This document shows, in pieces, positions 30,701 through 39,679 of a DNA stretch of 42,435 nucleotides; position 1 is the stretch's first letter, and each line of letters opens with the position of its first letter. The notes under the pieces were generated by a model. The model was not told the origin of the DNA. It did not search any database and saw only the letters and a program-made list of their open reading frames with translations. This DNA comes from Thermoprotei archaeon (GTDB taxonomy: Archaea; Thermoproteota; Thermoprotei; QMSL01). The stretch covers positions 1-42,435 of the forward strand of contig QMSP01000016.1 of assembly GCA_003650925.1 (NCBI GenBank). The letters run 5' to 3'. The position numbers and the translations under genes were made by a program.

Positions 30701-32044
30701 TTACACCTCCATCGGGGGATAGCTTAGAGGCTCAGTTCTTGGATTTATCTCCCCCGCTATGTTAGTCAGCATCAGCCTTCTAACTTCCTTAAGGTCTCTC
30801 GTATGAGCTAAAACCCACATAAGCTTGACGAGAGCTGTCTCAGGAAGCATATCCTCTCCAGGTATAACTCCCATCTTTAGAAGCTCCACTCCTCTTCGGT
30901 AGACGTTCATGTTAATCCTTCCCCAGAGGCACTGTGAAGTCATGACAACAGCTACTCCCTCCTCAATAGCCCGTTTTATAGAAGGAAGGATATACTCAGG
31001 AGCGTGACCTAGTCCTGTTCCCTCAAGTACAATGCCATGATATCCTTTATCGACGAGGAAATCTATTATCTCAGGGTCTATTCCTGGGAAAGTTTTAATG
31101 AGTTGAACCTTTTCATCGAACTTAGCTTCCAACTTCAGCTGCCTATTGGGATCTCTCCTTCTATAACTGCTCGTTAACATGACTATCCTGTCCTTATAGA
31201 CCTTTGCTAAAGGCCTCGCGTTAATTGATCTAAAGGCATCTCTTCGGCTGGTATGGCACTTCCTCACCTTAGTGCCTCTATGAACTAAGCAATAGGTATC
31301 TCCCGTTTCACCATGCATAACTACTACAACCTCTGCTATGGGTGATTGGGCTGCAATCTTGACAGCTGATATGAGGTTAAGGGCTGCATCGCTGGAGGGT
31401 CTATCAGATGATCTCTGAGCACCCACAAGCACTACGGGGATAGGAAGGTCTTGTAGAGCGAAGCTTAATGCTGCAGCAGTATATCCCATGGTATCTGTTC
31501 CATGAGTTATCACCACACCAGCGACTCCCTCCTCTACATACTTAGCAACTGTTCTAGCAATGGCTTCCCAGCGTTTAGGGGTCATATCCTCGCTAAATAT
31601 GTTGAAGAGGACGTCCATCTTTAACCTGGCTATATCGCTCAGCTCAGGTACTATGTTGTAGAGGTCTCTTGCGGTGAGAGCAGGATAGACAGCTCCAGTC
31701 TTGTAGTCGACACGGCTGGCAATGGTTCCTCCAGTGCCAATTATCACTACTTCGGGGAGGTCTTCCCTTATTTTCAAAGGAACCGGAGGTAGCTCTGGCT
31801 TGGCAGGTCTACCCTTGGCTACAAGCTCTATCTTGGTCTCCGAGGTTATTGATATGCCCACGTTGTAGCCATTATCAAGCTTCAGGATTATGCAAGATGG
31901 GTGGCTAAGCTCAGGTTTGGGCATGAGCACTCCTTCATATAAGAAGCCGTTCTTGACAACTCTTATCCTATCGTATACTTCTATGCCTCTATCTCTCAAT
32001 ACCTTAAGCAGTTTCCCCGCGTATCCAGCCTCTTCAAGCCTCAA
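30701..32044 (-). CDS. gatD: Glu-tRNA(Gln) amidotransferase subunit D
   Basis: GatD is the asparaginase-like subunit that releases ammonia from glutamine or asparagine for GatE. An N-terminal domain (1-95) precedes the asparaginase domain, with the catalytic threonines in IGTGGTIAS (103-110) and THGTDTM (180-186) and a conserved lysine/serine region in VGAQRSSDRPSSD. Length 447 is normal. The start is TTG 32044, preceded by gaggagaga. It leads the gatDE operon and is divergent from rps30e. Confidence 0.96.
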   Translation of the reverse strand: MRLEEAGYAGKLLKVLRDRGIEVYDRIRVVKNGFLYEGVLMPKPELSHPSCIILKLDNGYNVGISITSETKIELVAKGRPAKPELPPVPLKIREDLPEVVIIGTGGTIASRVDYKTGAVYPALTARDLYNIVPELSDIARLKMDVLFNIFSEDMTPKRWEAIARTVAKYVEEGVAGVVITHGTDTMGYTAAALSFALQDLPIPVVLVGAQRSSDRPSSDAALNLISAVKIAAQSPIAEVVVVMHGETGDTYCLVHRGTKVRKCHTSRRDAFRSINARPLAKVYKDRIVMLTSSYRRRDPNRQLKLEAKFDEKVQLIKTFPGIDPEIIDFLVDKGYHGIVLEGTGLGHAPEYILPSIKRAIEEGVAVVMTSQCLWGRINMNVYRRGVELLKMGVIPGEDMLPETALVKLMWVLAHTRDLKEVRRLMLTNIAGEINPRTEPLSYPPMEV

Positions 32045-32126
32045 GATATCTCTCCTCTGTGAAGTTTATGAATGAAGGGAGTAAGAAAAACTTACTCAAG
32101 ATAAGTTGACCAGCTTGAGGTGGATA

Positions 32127-32138
32127 AGTATTTAAATG
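32127..32138 (+). promoter_or_regulatory. TATA box of the S30e gene
   Basis: agtatttaaatg predicts a start near 32158 and a leader of about 11 nt before the ATG at 32169. Confidence 0.6.
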
Positions 32139-32168
32139 ACTGAAATCTAAAAGTCCTGGGGTATAGAT

Positions 32169-32363
32169 ATGCCATCACACGGATCACTAACTAAGGCTGG
32201 TAAGGTCAGAAGTCAAACTCCTAAGATACCTCCAAAGCCAAAGAAGAACCTAGTGCCAAGGAGGAGAAATAGAAGGAATTACCTAAGGAGAATAGTATAC
32301 CCAAGTCAAGGCAAGCCATGGCCCATAGTGCAGAGCAGGGTCATGAAGAAATGGGCTGCATAG
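32169..32363 (+). CDS. rps30e: Small-subunit ribosomal protein S30e
   Basis: Basic 64-residue protein matching S30e: [18 protein letters not shown] at the start and [16 protein letters not shown] in the middle. This small-subunit protein is found in eukaryotes and in part of the archaea, mainly the TACK and Asgard groups, and helps place the organism. Monocistronic with its own TATA box; no ubiquitin-like fusion partner as in eukaryotes. Confidence 0.93.
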   Translation: MPSHGSLTKAGKVRSQTPKIPPKPKKNLVPRRRNRRNYLRRIVYPSQGKPWPIVQSRVMKKWAA

Positions 32364-32460
32364 GCAGTGGGCACTAGGATTAACGAAGTTCACGCACCTG
32401 GCTCTTATTGCATCTTCTGATTAGGTTTAGGAACTGTTTCTTTGTTGTAGGTCTTCGATA

Positions 32461-32471
32461 AGCTTATATAC
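32461..32471 (+). promoter_or_regulatory. TATA box of structured RNA copy 1
   Basis: agcttatatac lies about 26 bases before the region where strong conservation with copy 2 begins (ggtgac, about 32493). Confidence 0.65.
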
Positions 32472-32491
32472 CTATACTCTACATAAGGCAA

Positions 32492-32600
32492 GTGGTGACT
32501 CCCAGTTTCCGCTACCTGCTCCTTGGTTGGGCGGGGAGGGGGCTGGGAGAAACCGTGATGAACCGACTTACGGAAAGAAGACCGTAGGCGGAGAACGGTA
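32492..32600 (+). ncRNA. Structured RNA of unrecognised family, copy 1 (two hairpins, kink-turn)
   Basis: Hairpin 1 is closed by CUCCCAG (32499-32505) and CUGGGAG (32543-32549). Hairpin 2 has outer stem ACCGU (32552-32556)/ACGGU (32595-32599), a 3-nt bulge GAU, tandem G-A/A-G pairs (60-61 with 93-94), an A-A pair, then CCG/CGG, one bulged A, and CUUACGG (32567-32573)/CCGUAGG (32582-32588) around an 8-nt loop. That is a textbook kink-turn, the L7Ae binding motif. No complete C/D or H/ACA layout and no open frame of note. It precedes nop5 by 65 bases on the same strand and could be a separate RNA or part of a leader. Confidence 0.75.
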
Positions 32601-32664
32601 GAAGTATAAGGACAAAAAAACTTAACTCTATCTACGCTCTTGAAAAACTGAAGAGGAGGGCAGT

Positions 32665-33885
32665 ATGATGAAGGCGTATCTTGTTGAAAACATCTTCGGA
32701 GTGTTTGCATGCGATGAAGAAGGTAAGGTGATTGACAAGGAACTATTCAAAGGAGAGATAAGCGAAATAGCTGATAAACTCTTCAAGCTGGAGGAAGGAA
32801 AGCTCATAGACGAGGTTAAAGCCTTATGTATGAGACTGAAGGAGAAAGGGATTGAGAAAGTAGTGGTTGAGAATGAAGAGTTGGGAAGAGCTATCTCAAA
32901 AGAGCTAGGTCTAGATGTCTCCTTTGAACTACCAAGCAAAGGAGGAAAAGCTCTGAGAGCAAGAGTGATAGAGCTGGGCAAGGAGCTCAACTTGATAAAA
33001 GAGCCAGAGGAGTACATAAGGAGAGTTCAAGAGGTATCAGTGATAATAACCAGGCTTAAAGTAAAAGCAGCAGCTGAGAAAAGAGACCTATTCGTAGCCC
33101 AAGCTGTTACAGCTATAGACGAGTTGGATAGGACATTAAACCTGTTCGCTTCTAGGATAAGGGAGTGGTATAGTTTACACTTCCCTGAGCTCAATGATCT
33201 CGTAAAGGAGCATAAGGACTATATAAAGCTCGTAGCTGAGCTAGGACTCAGAAGTAATTTCACTAAGGAGAATCTTGAGAAATGTGGAATACCCCCCAGA
33301 AAAGCTGAGCAAATAGCAGAGGCTGCTTCAAAAAGTATGGGTGCAGAAATAGCTGAATTTGACATGGAACCTATAAAGATGCTTGCTCTAGCTGCTCTCC
33401 AACTCTTTGAAATGAGGAGCAGATTCCGTAGCTATGTTGACGAAGCAATGAAGGAAGTAGCGCCTAACATAAGAGAACTAGTAGGCCCACTCCTTGGCGC
33501 CAGGCTAATAGCCTTAGCAGGAGGACTACGAAGATTAGCTATGCTTCCAGCCAGTACTATACAAGTTCTAGGTGCTGAGAAAGCCCTCTTCAGAGCTTTA
33601 AGAACAGGTGGCAAGCCTCCAAAGCATGGCGTGATATTCCAGTTCCCTGCTATTCATAGAGCTCCAAGATGGCAAAGAGGCAAGATAGCAAGAGCTCTAG
33701 CAGGTAAACTAGCCATAGCAGCAAGAGTAGACGCCTTCACAGGAGAGTTCATCGCAAGAGAGCTAAAGGAGCAGCTCATGAAAAGAATTGACGAGATAAA
33801 GAAGCTCTATGCAAAGCCTCCAAGAAGAAGACCTGCTAGAGCTAGACCTCCAAGGAGAAGAAGAAAAACTGAAAAGAGAGGTTAG
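32665..33885 (+). CDS. nop5: Nop5/Nop56-58 protein, box C/D RNP core
   Basis: Scaffold of the C/D sRNP that bridges L7Ae-bound kink-turns and fibrillarin for rRNA and tRNA 2'-O-methylation. Visible are the N-terminal fibrillarin-binding domain, the coiled-coil ITRLKVKAAAEKRDLFVAQA region, and the Nop domain with LVGPLLGARLIALAGGLRRLA, STIQVLGAEKALFRAL and KHGVIFQFPAIHRAPRWQRG. A Lys/Arg-rich tail follows. Length 406 is typical. The ATG at 32665 follows a strong ribosome-binding site (gaggaggg). Fifteen or so bases separate it from the fibrillarin gene. The upstream kink-turn RNA suggests L7Ae-dependent control. Confidence 0.96.
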   Translation: MMKAYLVENIFGVFACDEEGKVIDKELFKGEISEIADKLFKLEEGKLIDEVKALCMRLKEKGIEKVVVENEELGRAISKELGLDVSFELPSKGGKALRARVIELGKELNLIKEPEEYIRRVQEVSVIITRLKVKAAAEKRDLFVAQAVTAIDELDRTLNLFASRIREWYSLHFPELNDLVKEHKDYIKLVAELGLRSNFTKENLEKCGIPPRKAEQIAEAASKSMGAEIAEFDMEPIKMLALAALQLFEMRSRFRSYVDEAMKEVAPNIRELVGPLLGARLIALAGGLRRLAMLPASTIQVLGAEKALFRALRTGGKPPKHGVIFQFPAIHRAPRWQRGKIARALAGKLAIAARVDAFTGEFIARELKEQLMKRIDEIKKLYAKPPRRRPARARPPRRRRKTEKRG

Positions 33886-33906
33886 TAAAGGATAGAGGGG
33901 GTGTGT

Positions 33907-34611
33907 ATGAGTATAGCAGTTATCGATGTCAAACCTCATGAGAAGTTTGAAGGTGTCTATTGGGTTAAATTTGAAGATGGAAGTGAAAAACTAGCCACGA
34001 GGAATCTAGCCCCTGGTCATAGAGTGTATGGAGAGCAGCTCATAAGGTGGGAAGGAGTAGAGTACAGGATATGGAATCCATATAGGAGCAAACTTGCAGC
34101 AGCCATATTAAAGGGCATAAAAGAAGTCCCCATAAAAAGAGGCTACAAGGTATTGTATCTAGGTGCAGCATCAGGGACTACAGCTAGTCATGTATCAGAT
34201 ATCGTGGGTCCTGAGGGAGTAGTGTATTGTGTTGAGTTCGCCCCTAGGGTCATGAGAGAACTTGTTGAGAGATGTTGTGAAGTAAGGAAAAACATGGTTC
34301 CTATATTAGCTGATGCACAATTTCCAAGTCTATATAGAATGATAGTGGATGAGGTGGATGCAGTCTACGCTGACATAGCCCAGCCCTTCCAGAGCAAGAT
34401 ATTGGCGGATAATGCAGATGTATTTCTAAAGGATAAGGGATGGATAATGATAGCCATCAAGGCCATGAGCATTGATGTCACTCAGAAGCCATCTGAGACC
34501 TACAAGCGAGAGATTGATACCCTAAAGGATAGAGGCTTTGACATAGTAGACGTTGTTCATTTAGAGCCCTTTGATGAAGCTCATGCTTTCGTCGTTGCAA
34601 AAAGAGCATAG
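33907..34611 (+). CDS. flpA: Fibrillarin-like rRNA/tRNA 2'-O-methyltransferase
   Basis: SAM-dependent methyltransferase of the C/D sRNP. After the N-terminal domain (with the family's [20 protein letters not shown]) the SAM-binding motif is [43 protein letters not shown] and the catalytic lysine in [10 protein letters not shown] are in place. From ATG 33907 it has 234 residues. A GTG two codons earlier is possible, but gaggggg fits 33907. In an operon with nop5. Confidence 0.96.
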   Translation: MSIAVIDVKPHEKFEGVYWVKFEDGSEKLATRNLAPGHRVYGEQLIRWEGVEYRIWNPYRSKLAAAILKGIKEVPIKRGYKVLYLGAASGTTASHVSDIVGPEGVVYCVEFAPRVMRELVERCCEVRKNMVPILADAQFPSLYRMIVDEVDAVYADIAQPFQSKILADNADVFLKDKGWIMIAIKAMSIDVTQKPSETYKREIDTLKDRGFDIVDVVHLEPFDEAHAFVVAKRA

Positions 34612-34662
34612 CAAGCAGACTTTAATATCCCATTTTAACTTATTTATTATCCTGAGGAAAGC

Positions 34663-35598
34663 ATGAGAAAGGACCGTTTAGGGCTGGTCAGTGTAATAGT
34701 CAATACACTAAAAGAACATGGATTCAGAGTTAGTGAGTGTACTAGATTACATGAAGATGTCTGCTTTGATGTAGCTGCTAAAAGGAACAATCTTACTCTC
34801 CTTATAAAAGCCTTGATAAACATAGACAATTATTCAAAAAGCCAGGCTGAGGACTTGAGGAAGATGACGAAGACCTTGTCAGCTGTTCCTCTCATAGTAG
34901 GACTTAAGACGAAGAGAGGCGCTATAGTCGAAGGTGTCGTTCATGAGAGATTTGGAATACGTGTCGTAGGAGTGACAACGTTTGTAAGAGCTCTTAGCAA
35001 TGAGCACCCCATAGCCTATGTGAAGAGAGGGGGCGTATATGTTAAAATAGATGGCGAAGCGCTAAGAAGAGCTCGATCAAACAAGGGGTTATCATTGGGT
35101 GAACTGGCTAAGATGGTTGGCGTGACTAGAAAAACCATTTACGAGTATGAGAGATGTACCATGGATGCTACCGTAGAGGTGGCTGCTCGACTAGAGGAGG
35201 CGCTCGGTGTGTCGATCGTGAAGCCCTTGAACATATTTGACGTAGAATGGTCGATAAAAGAGGAGAGAGCACAGTATGAGGTGGAGAATACTAACGAGAC
35301 TTTGAATAAGGCGAGAAGACTACTGCTCAGACTTGGATTTAGAGTAGCTACACTCAGGAGAGCACCCTTCAATATAGTAGCCTCCTCAAGCAGCGTGAAA
35401 GTAGTAGCAGAAGTTACAAGAGGTGTAGAGGAGGTGAGGAGAAGAGAGGTCAGGCTAGTGAAGGAGATAGCAGATGTCATAGAATCAAAGGCTCTAATCA
35501 TGGTTGAAGAGAAGAGTGATGTTGACAGAGTAGAAGGTGTGCCAGTCGTTAGCATAGAGAGTGTAAGAGAGGTAAAGAGTGTTCTTAGAAAGAGCTAG
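34663..35598 (+). CDS. HTH-type transcriptional regulator of the COG1395 type
   Basis: Archaeal DNA-binding protein of 311 residues with a central Xre/Cro-type helix-turn-helix (about 131-180): EALRRARSNKGLSLGELAKM followed by VGVTRKTIYEYERC. The N-terminal domain (1-125) resembles a nuclease-like fold seen in this family (DVCFDVAAKR, PLIVGLKTKRGAIVEGVV). The C-terminal region is alpha/beta of unknown role. Target genes are unknown. Its TATA-like element lies after flpA, so it is probably a separate unit; its stop overlaps the convergent rnhB stop by 4 bases. Confidence 0.82.
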   Translation: MRKDRLGLVSVIVNTLKEHGFRVSECTRLHEDVCFDVAAKRNNLTLLIKALINIDNYSKSQAEDLRKMTKTLSAVPLIVGLKTKRGAIVEGVVHERFGIRVVGVTTFVRALSNEHPIAYVKRGGVYVKIDGEALRRARSNKGLSLGELAKMVGVTRKTIYEYERCTMDATVEVAARLEEALGVSIVKPLNIFDVEWSIKEERAQYEVENTNETLNKARRLLLRLGFRVATLRRAPFNIVASSSSVKVVAEVTRGVEEVRRREVRLVKEIADVIESKALIMVEEKSDVDRVEGVPVVSIESVREVKSVLRKS

Positions 35599-36263
35599 AG
35601 AAGCCTTCTAGTCTTCTTCATATCGACCATACGCCTTATCCTATCAAGAGTAGCCCAGCTTCTTCTAACTATAGGTGGGAAATCTCCATGCTCTTCATAC
35701 CACCTAGTTAGAAAGTCTACGGTTCTGGGGTCGCTTGGATAGCCTGAGCCGAAGTCACCATAGGTGGCCTTTAGTTGCTCAATGACTCTATCGCGTTCAA
35801 CCTTAGCTATTATGCTCGCAGCTGCAACTATAACATACCTAGCATCAGCATGATTCTCTACTACTAGCTTTACCTTTGAAGTATGACTCATAAAGCTTAG
35901 TATCCTTCTTTTATAGCGGTCTGGATTTATGTCTGGCGAGTCTATGTACACGACATCTGCGCCTAGCTCTTCCACTATCCTAGCCATGACTTTAGCTTCA
36001 AGAGCATTTAATTTGCCCATGCTAGTCCTGCCTACATATTTATCTATCTCATCGGGCTCTACCTTGGCTATGCATACTTTAAGGGCAAGCCTTCTAATTT
36101 CTCTCGATAAGAACTCTCTCTGACTAGGTGAGAGAGTCTTGGAATCTCTTACTCCTAGCTCTTGTAGGCTGGACATAGCACCTTCATCCACACATACTCC
36201 AGCTATGACAAGAGGTCCTATAATAGGACCCCTTCCAGCATCATCTACTCCTCCTAATCTCAA
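35595..36263 (-). CDS. rnhB: Ribonuclease HII
   Basis: Cleaves RNA in RNA-DNA hybrids and at single ribonucleotides in DNA. N-terminal GGVDDAGRGPIIGPLVIAGV is the family signature, but reads D7-D8 where most enzymes have Asp-Glu. VYIDSPD and VAAASIIAKVERDRVI supply the other catalytic region, and FGSGYPSDPRTVDFL is typical. Length 222 is normal. The TTG start overlaps the THEP1 stop (TTGA), so the two are translationally coupled. Confidence 0.94.
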   Translation of the reverse strand: MRLGGVDDAGRGPIIGPLVIAGVCVDEGAMSSLQELGVRDSKTLSPSQREFLSREIRRLALKVCIAKVEPDEIDKYVGRTSMGKLNALEAKVMARIVEELGADVVYIDSPDINPDRYKRRILSFMSHTSKVKLVVENHADARYVIVAAASIIAKVERDRVIEQLKATYGDFGSGYPSDPRTVDFLTRWYEEHGDFPPIVRRSWATLDRIRRMVDMKKTRRLL

Positions 36264-36805
36264 GGTTTATCACCTAGAAGTTCACGTAGTATAACCAGAT
36301 GAAGATTTCTTCTATTACGCTCATCAACCACATACACCTTTACATTAGGCATCCTCCCTTCCCTAATGGATCTAGCCAGAGGGTGATAGGCACGGAGATG
36401 TACAGTACCTAGGACTATCTTCTCTGTATGAAGAGCTCTTTTCACGGCATCTACAAATCTACTGGAGAAGAGCTCCATTTTGCCCACTTCGTCTATCACA
36501 ATCACATCACATTCATTTATAGCGCGTTCTATAGCTCTGACTCCCACCTCGTTAAGATCCTTCAGATTAACTCGATACCTGCCCACTCTTGGGCCTGTTT
36601 TCTGCTCTACATGGGCTAGAACTCCTCTAGTGCCATTGTATATATCGACTATCTCAAACCCCACTCTTCTTCCACCTTCTCTCACTTCTCGAGAGATCAT
36701 TCCACCAACCTTGAATCCTCTCTTCTTCAGCTCCTCCACTATCTTCATCAACACCGTTGTCTTACCCACACCAGGCCTTCCAGTGAGGAATATCGCTCTA
36801 GGCAA
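36260..36805 (-). CDS. THEP1-family nucleoside-triphosphatase
   Basis: P-loop NTPase of 181 residues resembling Aquifex aeolicus THEP1, which hydrolyses several NTPs; the cellular role is unknown. Walker A is FLTGRPGVGKTTVLMKI at the N-terminus and Walker B VIVIDEVGKMELFS. The segment GGMISREVREGGRRVGFEIVD (about 34-54) and VLGTVHLRAYHPLAR are also family-like (quoted as MISREVREGG and VLGTVH). A TATA element (atatatagtt, 36821-36830) lies just upstream. Operon with rnhB. Confidence 0.9.
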   Translation of the reverse strand: MPRAIFLTGRPGVGKTTVLMKIVEELKKRGFKVGGMISREVREGGRRVGFEIVDIYNGTRGVLAHVEQKTGPRVGRYRVNLKDLNEVGVRAIERAINECDVIVIDEVGKMELFSSRFVDAVKRALHTEKIVLGTVHLRAYHPLARSIREGRMPNVKVYVVDERNRRNLHLVILRELLGDKP

Positions 36806-36866
36806 CTTCTACACCGCTTGAACTATATATTGGATACGAGATAATTTTGACGGTGAGAAATAGATT

Positions 36867-38114
36867 ATGGAGAAGTGCCTGAGAGAAGCAGAGGAGGAGA
36901 TGGGATTCCCTTTAAAGGTTGTGAAGGAAGGGAGAGTCATCATCCTAGCACCTGATCCAGATTACTTCAAGAACTCCATGGGACATTTTGATCCAGCTCA
37001 TGCTCCAGTATTCTACAATCCTAGAATGGAGATGAACAGAGACATAGCCATCATAGCTGCTAATGTGTTTAGAAGAATATTCTTCAAGAAAGGCCTCAAG
37101 ATATGTGAGCCCTTCTGTTCAACAGGAGTTAGAGGAATCAGATATGCAGTTGAGGTTGAGGATGTAGATGAGGTGATAATGGGAGATATAAGCGAGAAGG
37201 CCGTGAAGTTAGCCAAGATCAACGTAAAAATCAATGAAGTCAAGGACAAGGTTAAGGTGCTATGTATAGAGGCTAATGTGCTATTGAGCCTACATGCGAA
37301 AAGAGGAAGGAGATTTTCAATAATAGATCTCGATCCCTTCGGGTCTCCTATGCCCTTCATGAGCAATGCCATAAGGGCCATAGAGCGAGGGGGAATGATC
37401 TGCGCAACAGCAACTGACCTACCTCCTCTATTTGGTGCTCATCCTAAGGCATGTTTGAGAAAATATCATAGTCTTCCTCTTCGATGTGAGTTCTCTCCTG
37501 AGATAGGAGCTAGAATATTATTGGGAGCTATGTGTCGTGAAGCAGCTAAGTATGAGGCTGGAATAGAAGTACTCTTCACATACTATGCAGACCACTACGT
37601 GAGAACCTACGTCAGGTTGAGTTTTGGAGCAAGTAGAGCTGATGAAAGCCTAAGCCATCTAGGATTCATTGCTAAGTGTAGTAGCTGTGCGTGGAGAGGT
37701 ATGATGAGAGGATTTATTCCAGTCATTCCCACTAAGTGTCCAAGCTGTGGAGATGATGTGCTTGTAGCAGGCCCCCTTTGGTGTGGACCCCTTGTGGACT
37801 ATGAGTACTGCAAGAAGATGCTGGAGGAGGTGATGCTAACTAAAGTGAACACACGGAAGAGGATCATTAAGCTCCTCAGCCTGATACTTGAGGAGGCCAG
37901 GAGTCCAGGCCTGTACTATACTACTGAGGAATTCGCCAGTAAAATGGGGGTGTCTGAGCCCAGCCCACGTAAGGTAGTAGAAGAGCTAAGGGATAGGGGA
38001 TTCATAGCAACTCTTACACACTATGATCCGAAGGGATTTAGAACTAATGCTGAAGTAAAGGATATAGAGGAGGTTATTCTTGACTTAAGTCGCCGTCTTA
38101 GTGGTAAGAGATAG
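36867..38114 (+). CDS. trm1: tRNA (guanine26-N2)-dimethyltransferase Trm1
   Basis: Dimethylates G26 of tRNA using S-adenosylmethionine. Signatures are HAPVFYNPRMEMNRDIAI, EPFCSTGVRGIRYAVEV (SAM motif), IIDLDPFGSPMPFM (the DPFG catalytic motif) and CATATDLPPLFGAHPKACLR. A zinc-binding region holds cysteine pairs CSSC (near 271) and CPSC (near 291), and the C-terminus carries a winged-helix-like domain. Length 415 is normal. Its end overlaps the convergent TFE-beta-like gene by 30 bases. Confidence 0.96.
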   Translation: MEKCLREAEEEMGFPLKVVKEGRVIILAPDPDYFKNSMGHFDPAHAPVFYNPRMEMNRDIAIIAANVFRRIFFKKGLKICEPFCSTGVRGIRYAVEVEDVDEVIMGDISEKAVKLAKINVKINEVKDKVKVLCIEANVLLSLHAKRGRRFSIIDLDPFGSPMPFMSNAIRAIERGGMICATATDLPPLFGAHPKACLRKYHSLPLRCEFSPEIGARILLGAMCREAAKYEAGIEVLFTYYADHYVRTYVRLSFGASRADESLSHLGFIAKCSSCAWRGMMRGFIPVIPTKCPSCGDDVLVAGPLWCGPLVDYEYCKKMLEEVMLTKVNTRKRIIKLLSLILEEARSPGLYYTTEEFASKMGVSEPSPRKVVEELRDRGFIATLTHYDPKGFRTNAEVKDIEEVILDLSRRLSGKR

Positions 38115-38447
38115 TAGCCACTCAGTGAGTTTCCTACATGTACTAGGATCGTGTTCCTGCTTCTCTCCGCACATCTCAAGATAGGGGCATGAAAAGCAAG
38201 GACATTCGAGGAGAGCATCAAGAGGCTCTGCCTCCCTCAGAGGAAACACCTTGAATGTCCTTCTTCCCTTCATGATTACTTTCTCTCGTTTGATAACTCC
38301 CTTCTTTTCAAGCTTGGCCAAGATCCTGGATACGTCACGAGATGATACGTTGAGTCTTCGTGCAATCTCTGGCTGGATTATGGGTTCATCTATCTCTCTT
38401 AGAAATCGAAGTATTCTTTCCTCTAGGAGACTACTCTTGCTAACCAC
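38085..38447 (-). CDS. Winged-helix Fe-S protein of the TFE-beta/RPC39 type
   Basis: Protein of 120 residues. The N-terminal winged helix (about 5-70, with IIQPEIARRLNVSSRDVSRI and LEKKGVIKRE) is followed by a cysteine cluster C82-x-C84-x2-C87-x5-C93-x10-C104 and LTEWLL. This layout matches the [4Fe-4S]-carrying archaeal TFE-beta/hRPC39 family, which works with TFE-alpha in transcription initiation. Some Fe-S winged-helix regulators look alike, so TFE-beta is likely rather than certain. GTG start, TATA-like ttttattc at about 38470-38477. Confidence 0.7.
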   Translation of the reverse strand: MVSKSSLLEERILRFLREIDEPIIQPEIARRLNVSSRDVSRILAKLEKKGVIKREKVIMKGRRTFKVFPLREAEPLDALLECPCFSCPYLEMCGEKQEHDPSTCRKLTEWLLSLTTKTAT

Positions 38448-38507
38448 AGTTACTAGAGCTGGTTAGTTGAATAAAAGGGTTATGAGGCTGTTCCCTGTAT
38501 AGGTCTT

Positions 38508-39632
38508 TTAAGGTCTTTGTAGGTTTCTTCTTGCTCTAAGAGCTATTAGGTATGCACTAGCTGTATGTTCATCTAACCCACATTTTCTCATAACGTATTC
38601 GTGGTTATTTGAGTGTGTTGTTCCCTTTGGGTTAACAGTTATTACTTGTAATCCATATAGTGCTGCTTTCCACATAATCCTTTCAATGATCGAGTTCCTA
38701 AAGATGGATACTTTGTAGTTGTAGTTCTTTGTTTTTCTTTCACCATTCCTTATCCAGTAGTACCTTAAGTAACCTATTATTTCTGGGTTTTCCACAGCTA
38801 TAACGGATGCTCCATGACTGTAGGCGTTCCTAAGTATTTCATGTATTCTCTCACCTATGATGCTCCATGCCCTCTTTCTTTTGTAACCTCTAGATGTTAC
38901 TTGGGGGAATCTGGCTGTATATCTCCAAACTATATCTCCACTTCTATTAATGACCACAAGGTTGAGTCTATCAACATTAACATCTATACCAGCTATGTTA
39001 TTCCCTGGAGGCTTATCGTATCTCTTCATAGCCTCTAAGTAGAAATCGTACTTCACCATAACCTGTATCTCCCCATAGAGGTGTTCTAATCCACCACCAT
39101 AGTCCGTGATGTAGATTCTAGCTGGGTAACCTATTTCCTTTCTAAGTGCCTTCTCAACCAAGCTCCTAGTTAGCTTAGCATAACCCTTAGGTATAACTGG
39201 CTTCATAGTTATCTTCCTACTTGATTTGTCCTTATCGAAGACTAGTACCCTTACCTTATTGTAATCTATGAACTGTATGTTTAGGTTTCCCTTAGCCCAA
39301 GGTTCTGCCTCACTCTGGAATAGTAGCCAAGGTTTAAGCTCCAGCTTGGTGATGTCTACTTTTAATGCTTTAGCACTTTGAAGAGATGCATGTAGAAGAG
39401 TGGAGATGCCGTCTATGTATCTACGGTTAGGGATGATATCATAGCATAACCTCCTACTAAACTTGATGAAATCGTACTGAGATAAATCGGCTAATAATGG
39501 GTTCTCTTTAATAATGTTAAGTAGTCTATGAGCACATATCTTACAAAGCCATGCAGTCCAGTAAATGAGCTTAGCATTCCCCCCAGTAACATGGAATGGT
39601 AGCCTTAATGTGATGTACTCAATTTGCTTCAT
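38508..39632 (-). mobile_element. TnpB-related RuvC nuclease gene without zinc ribbon
   Basis: Protein of 374 residues with the RuvC triad of TnpB/OrfB proteins: D217 (GIDVNVDRLNLV), E281 (VIAVENPEIIGYL) and D354 (GLDEHTASAYLIAL). The zinc-ribbon cysteines that usually separate the last two motifs are absent; VNPKGTTHSNNHEYVMRKCG occupies the place. I recall a crenarchaeal TnpB-related group with this GTTHS...GLDxHTASAY pattern. TnpB proteins are RNA-guided nucleases linked to IS200/IS605 elements; no tnpA is present. The intact triad suggests it is or recently was active. Its promoter overlaps that of a structured RNA on the other strand. Confidence 0.82.
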
Positions 39633-39647
39633 AGGGATATACCCAAT

Positions 39648-39678
39648 AAACTTATATACTCAGACTCTATATAAGTTT
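39648..39678. repeat. Perfect inverted repeat with divergent TATA boxes
   Basis: AAACTTATATA (39648-39658) and TATATAAGTTT (39668-39678) are exact inverted repeats with a 9-base spacer. The left arm serves as TATA box for the plus-strand RNA at 39680. The right arm, read on the minus strand, is well placed for the TnpB-related gene starting at 39632. In copy 1 the left arm is kept and the right arm is degenerate (tacataagg). Confidence 0.8.
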
Positions 39679-39679
39679 A

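Larger units (their letters stand above)
32459..32600 (+). repeat. Repeat unit, copy 1 (promoter plus structured RNA)
   Basis: About 140 bases closely matching 39646-39789. The RNA part from tttccgctacctgctcc to the accgtaggcgg word is identical in both copies. The promoter part (agcttatatac here, aacttatatac in copy 2) is similar with scattered changes. Sequence similarity stops abruptly upstream of the TATA box and at the RNA 3' end. It occupies most of the 301-base gap between rps30e and nop5; the remainder (32364-32458 and 32601-32664) shows no gene. Confidence 0.9.

Noticed and set aside
38448-38507. Direct-repeat-like aagacct words after the TnpB-related gene as a possible transposon right end or omega-RNA.
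   Set aside because: The repeat is very short and no stable hairpin is apparent; the TFE-beta-like promoter also lies here.
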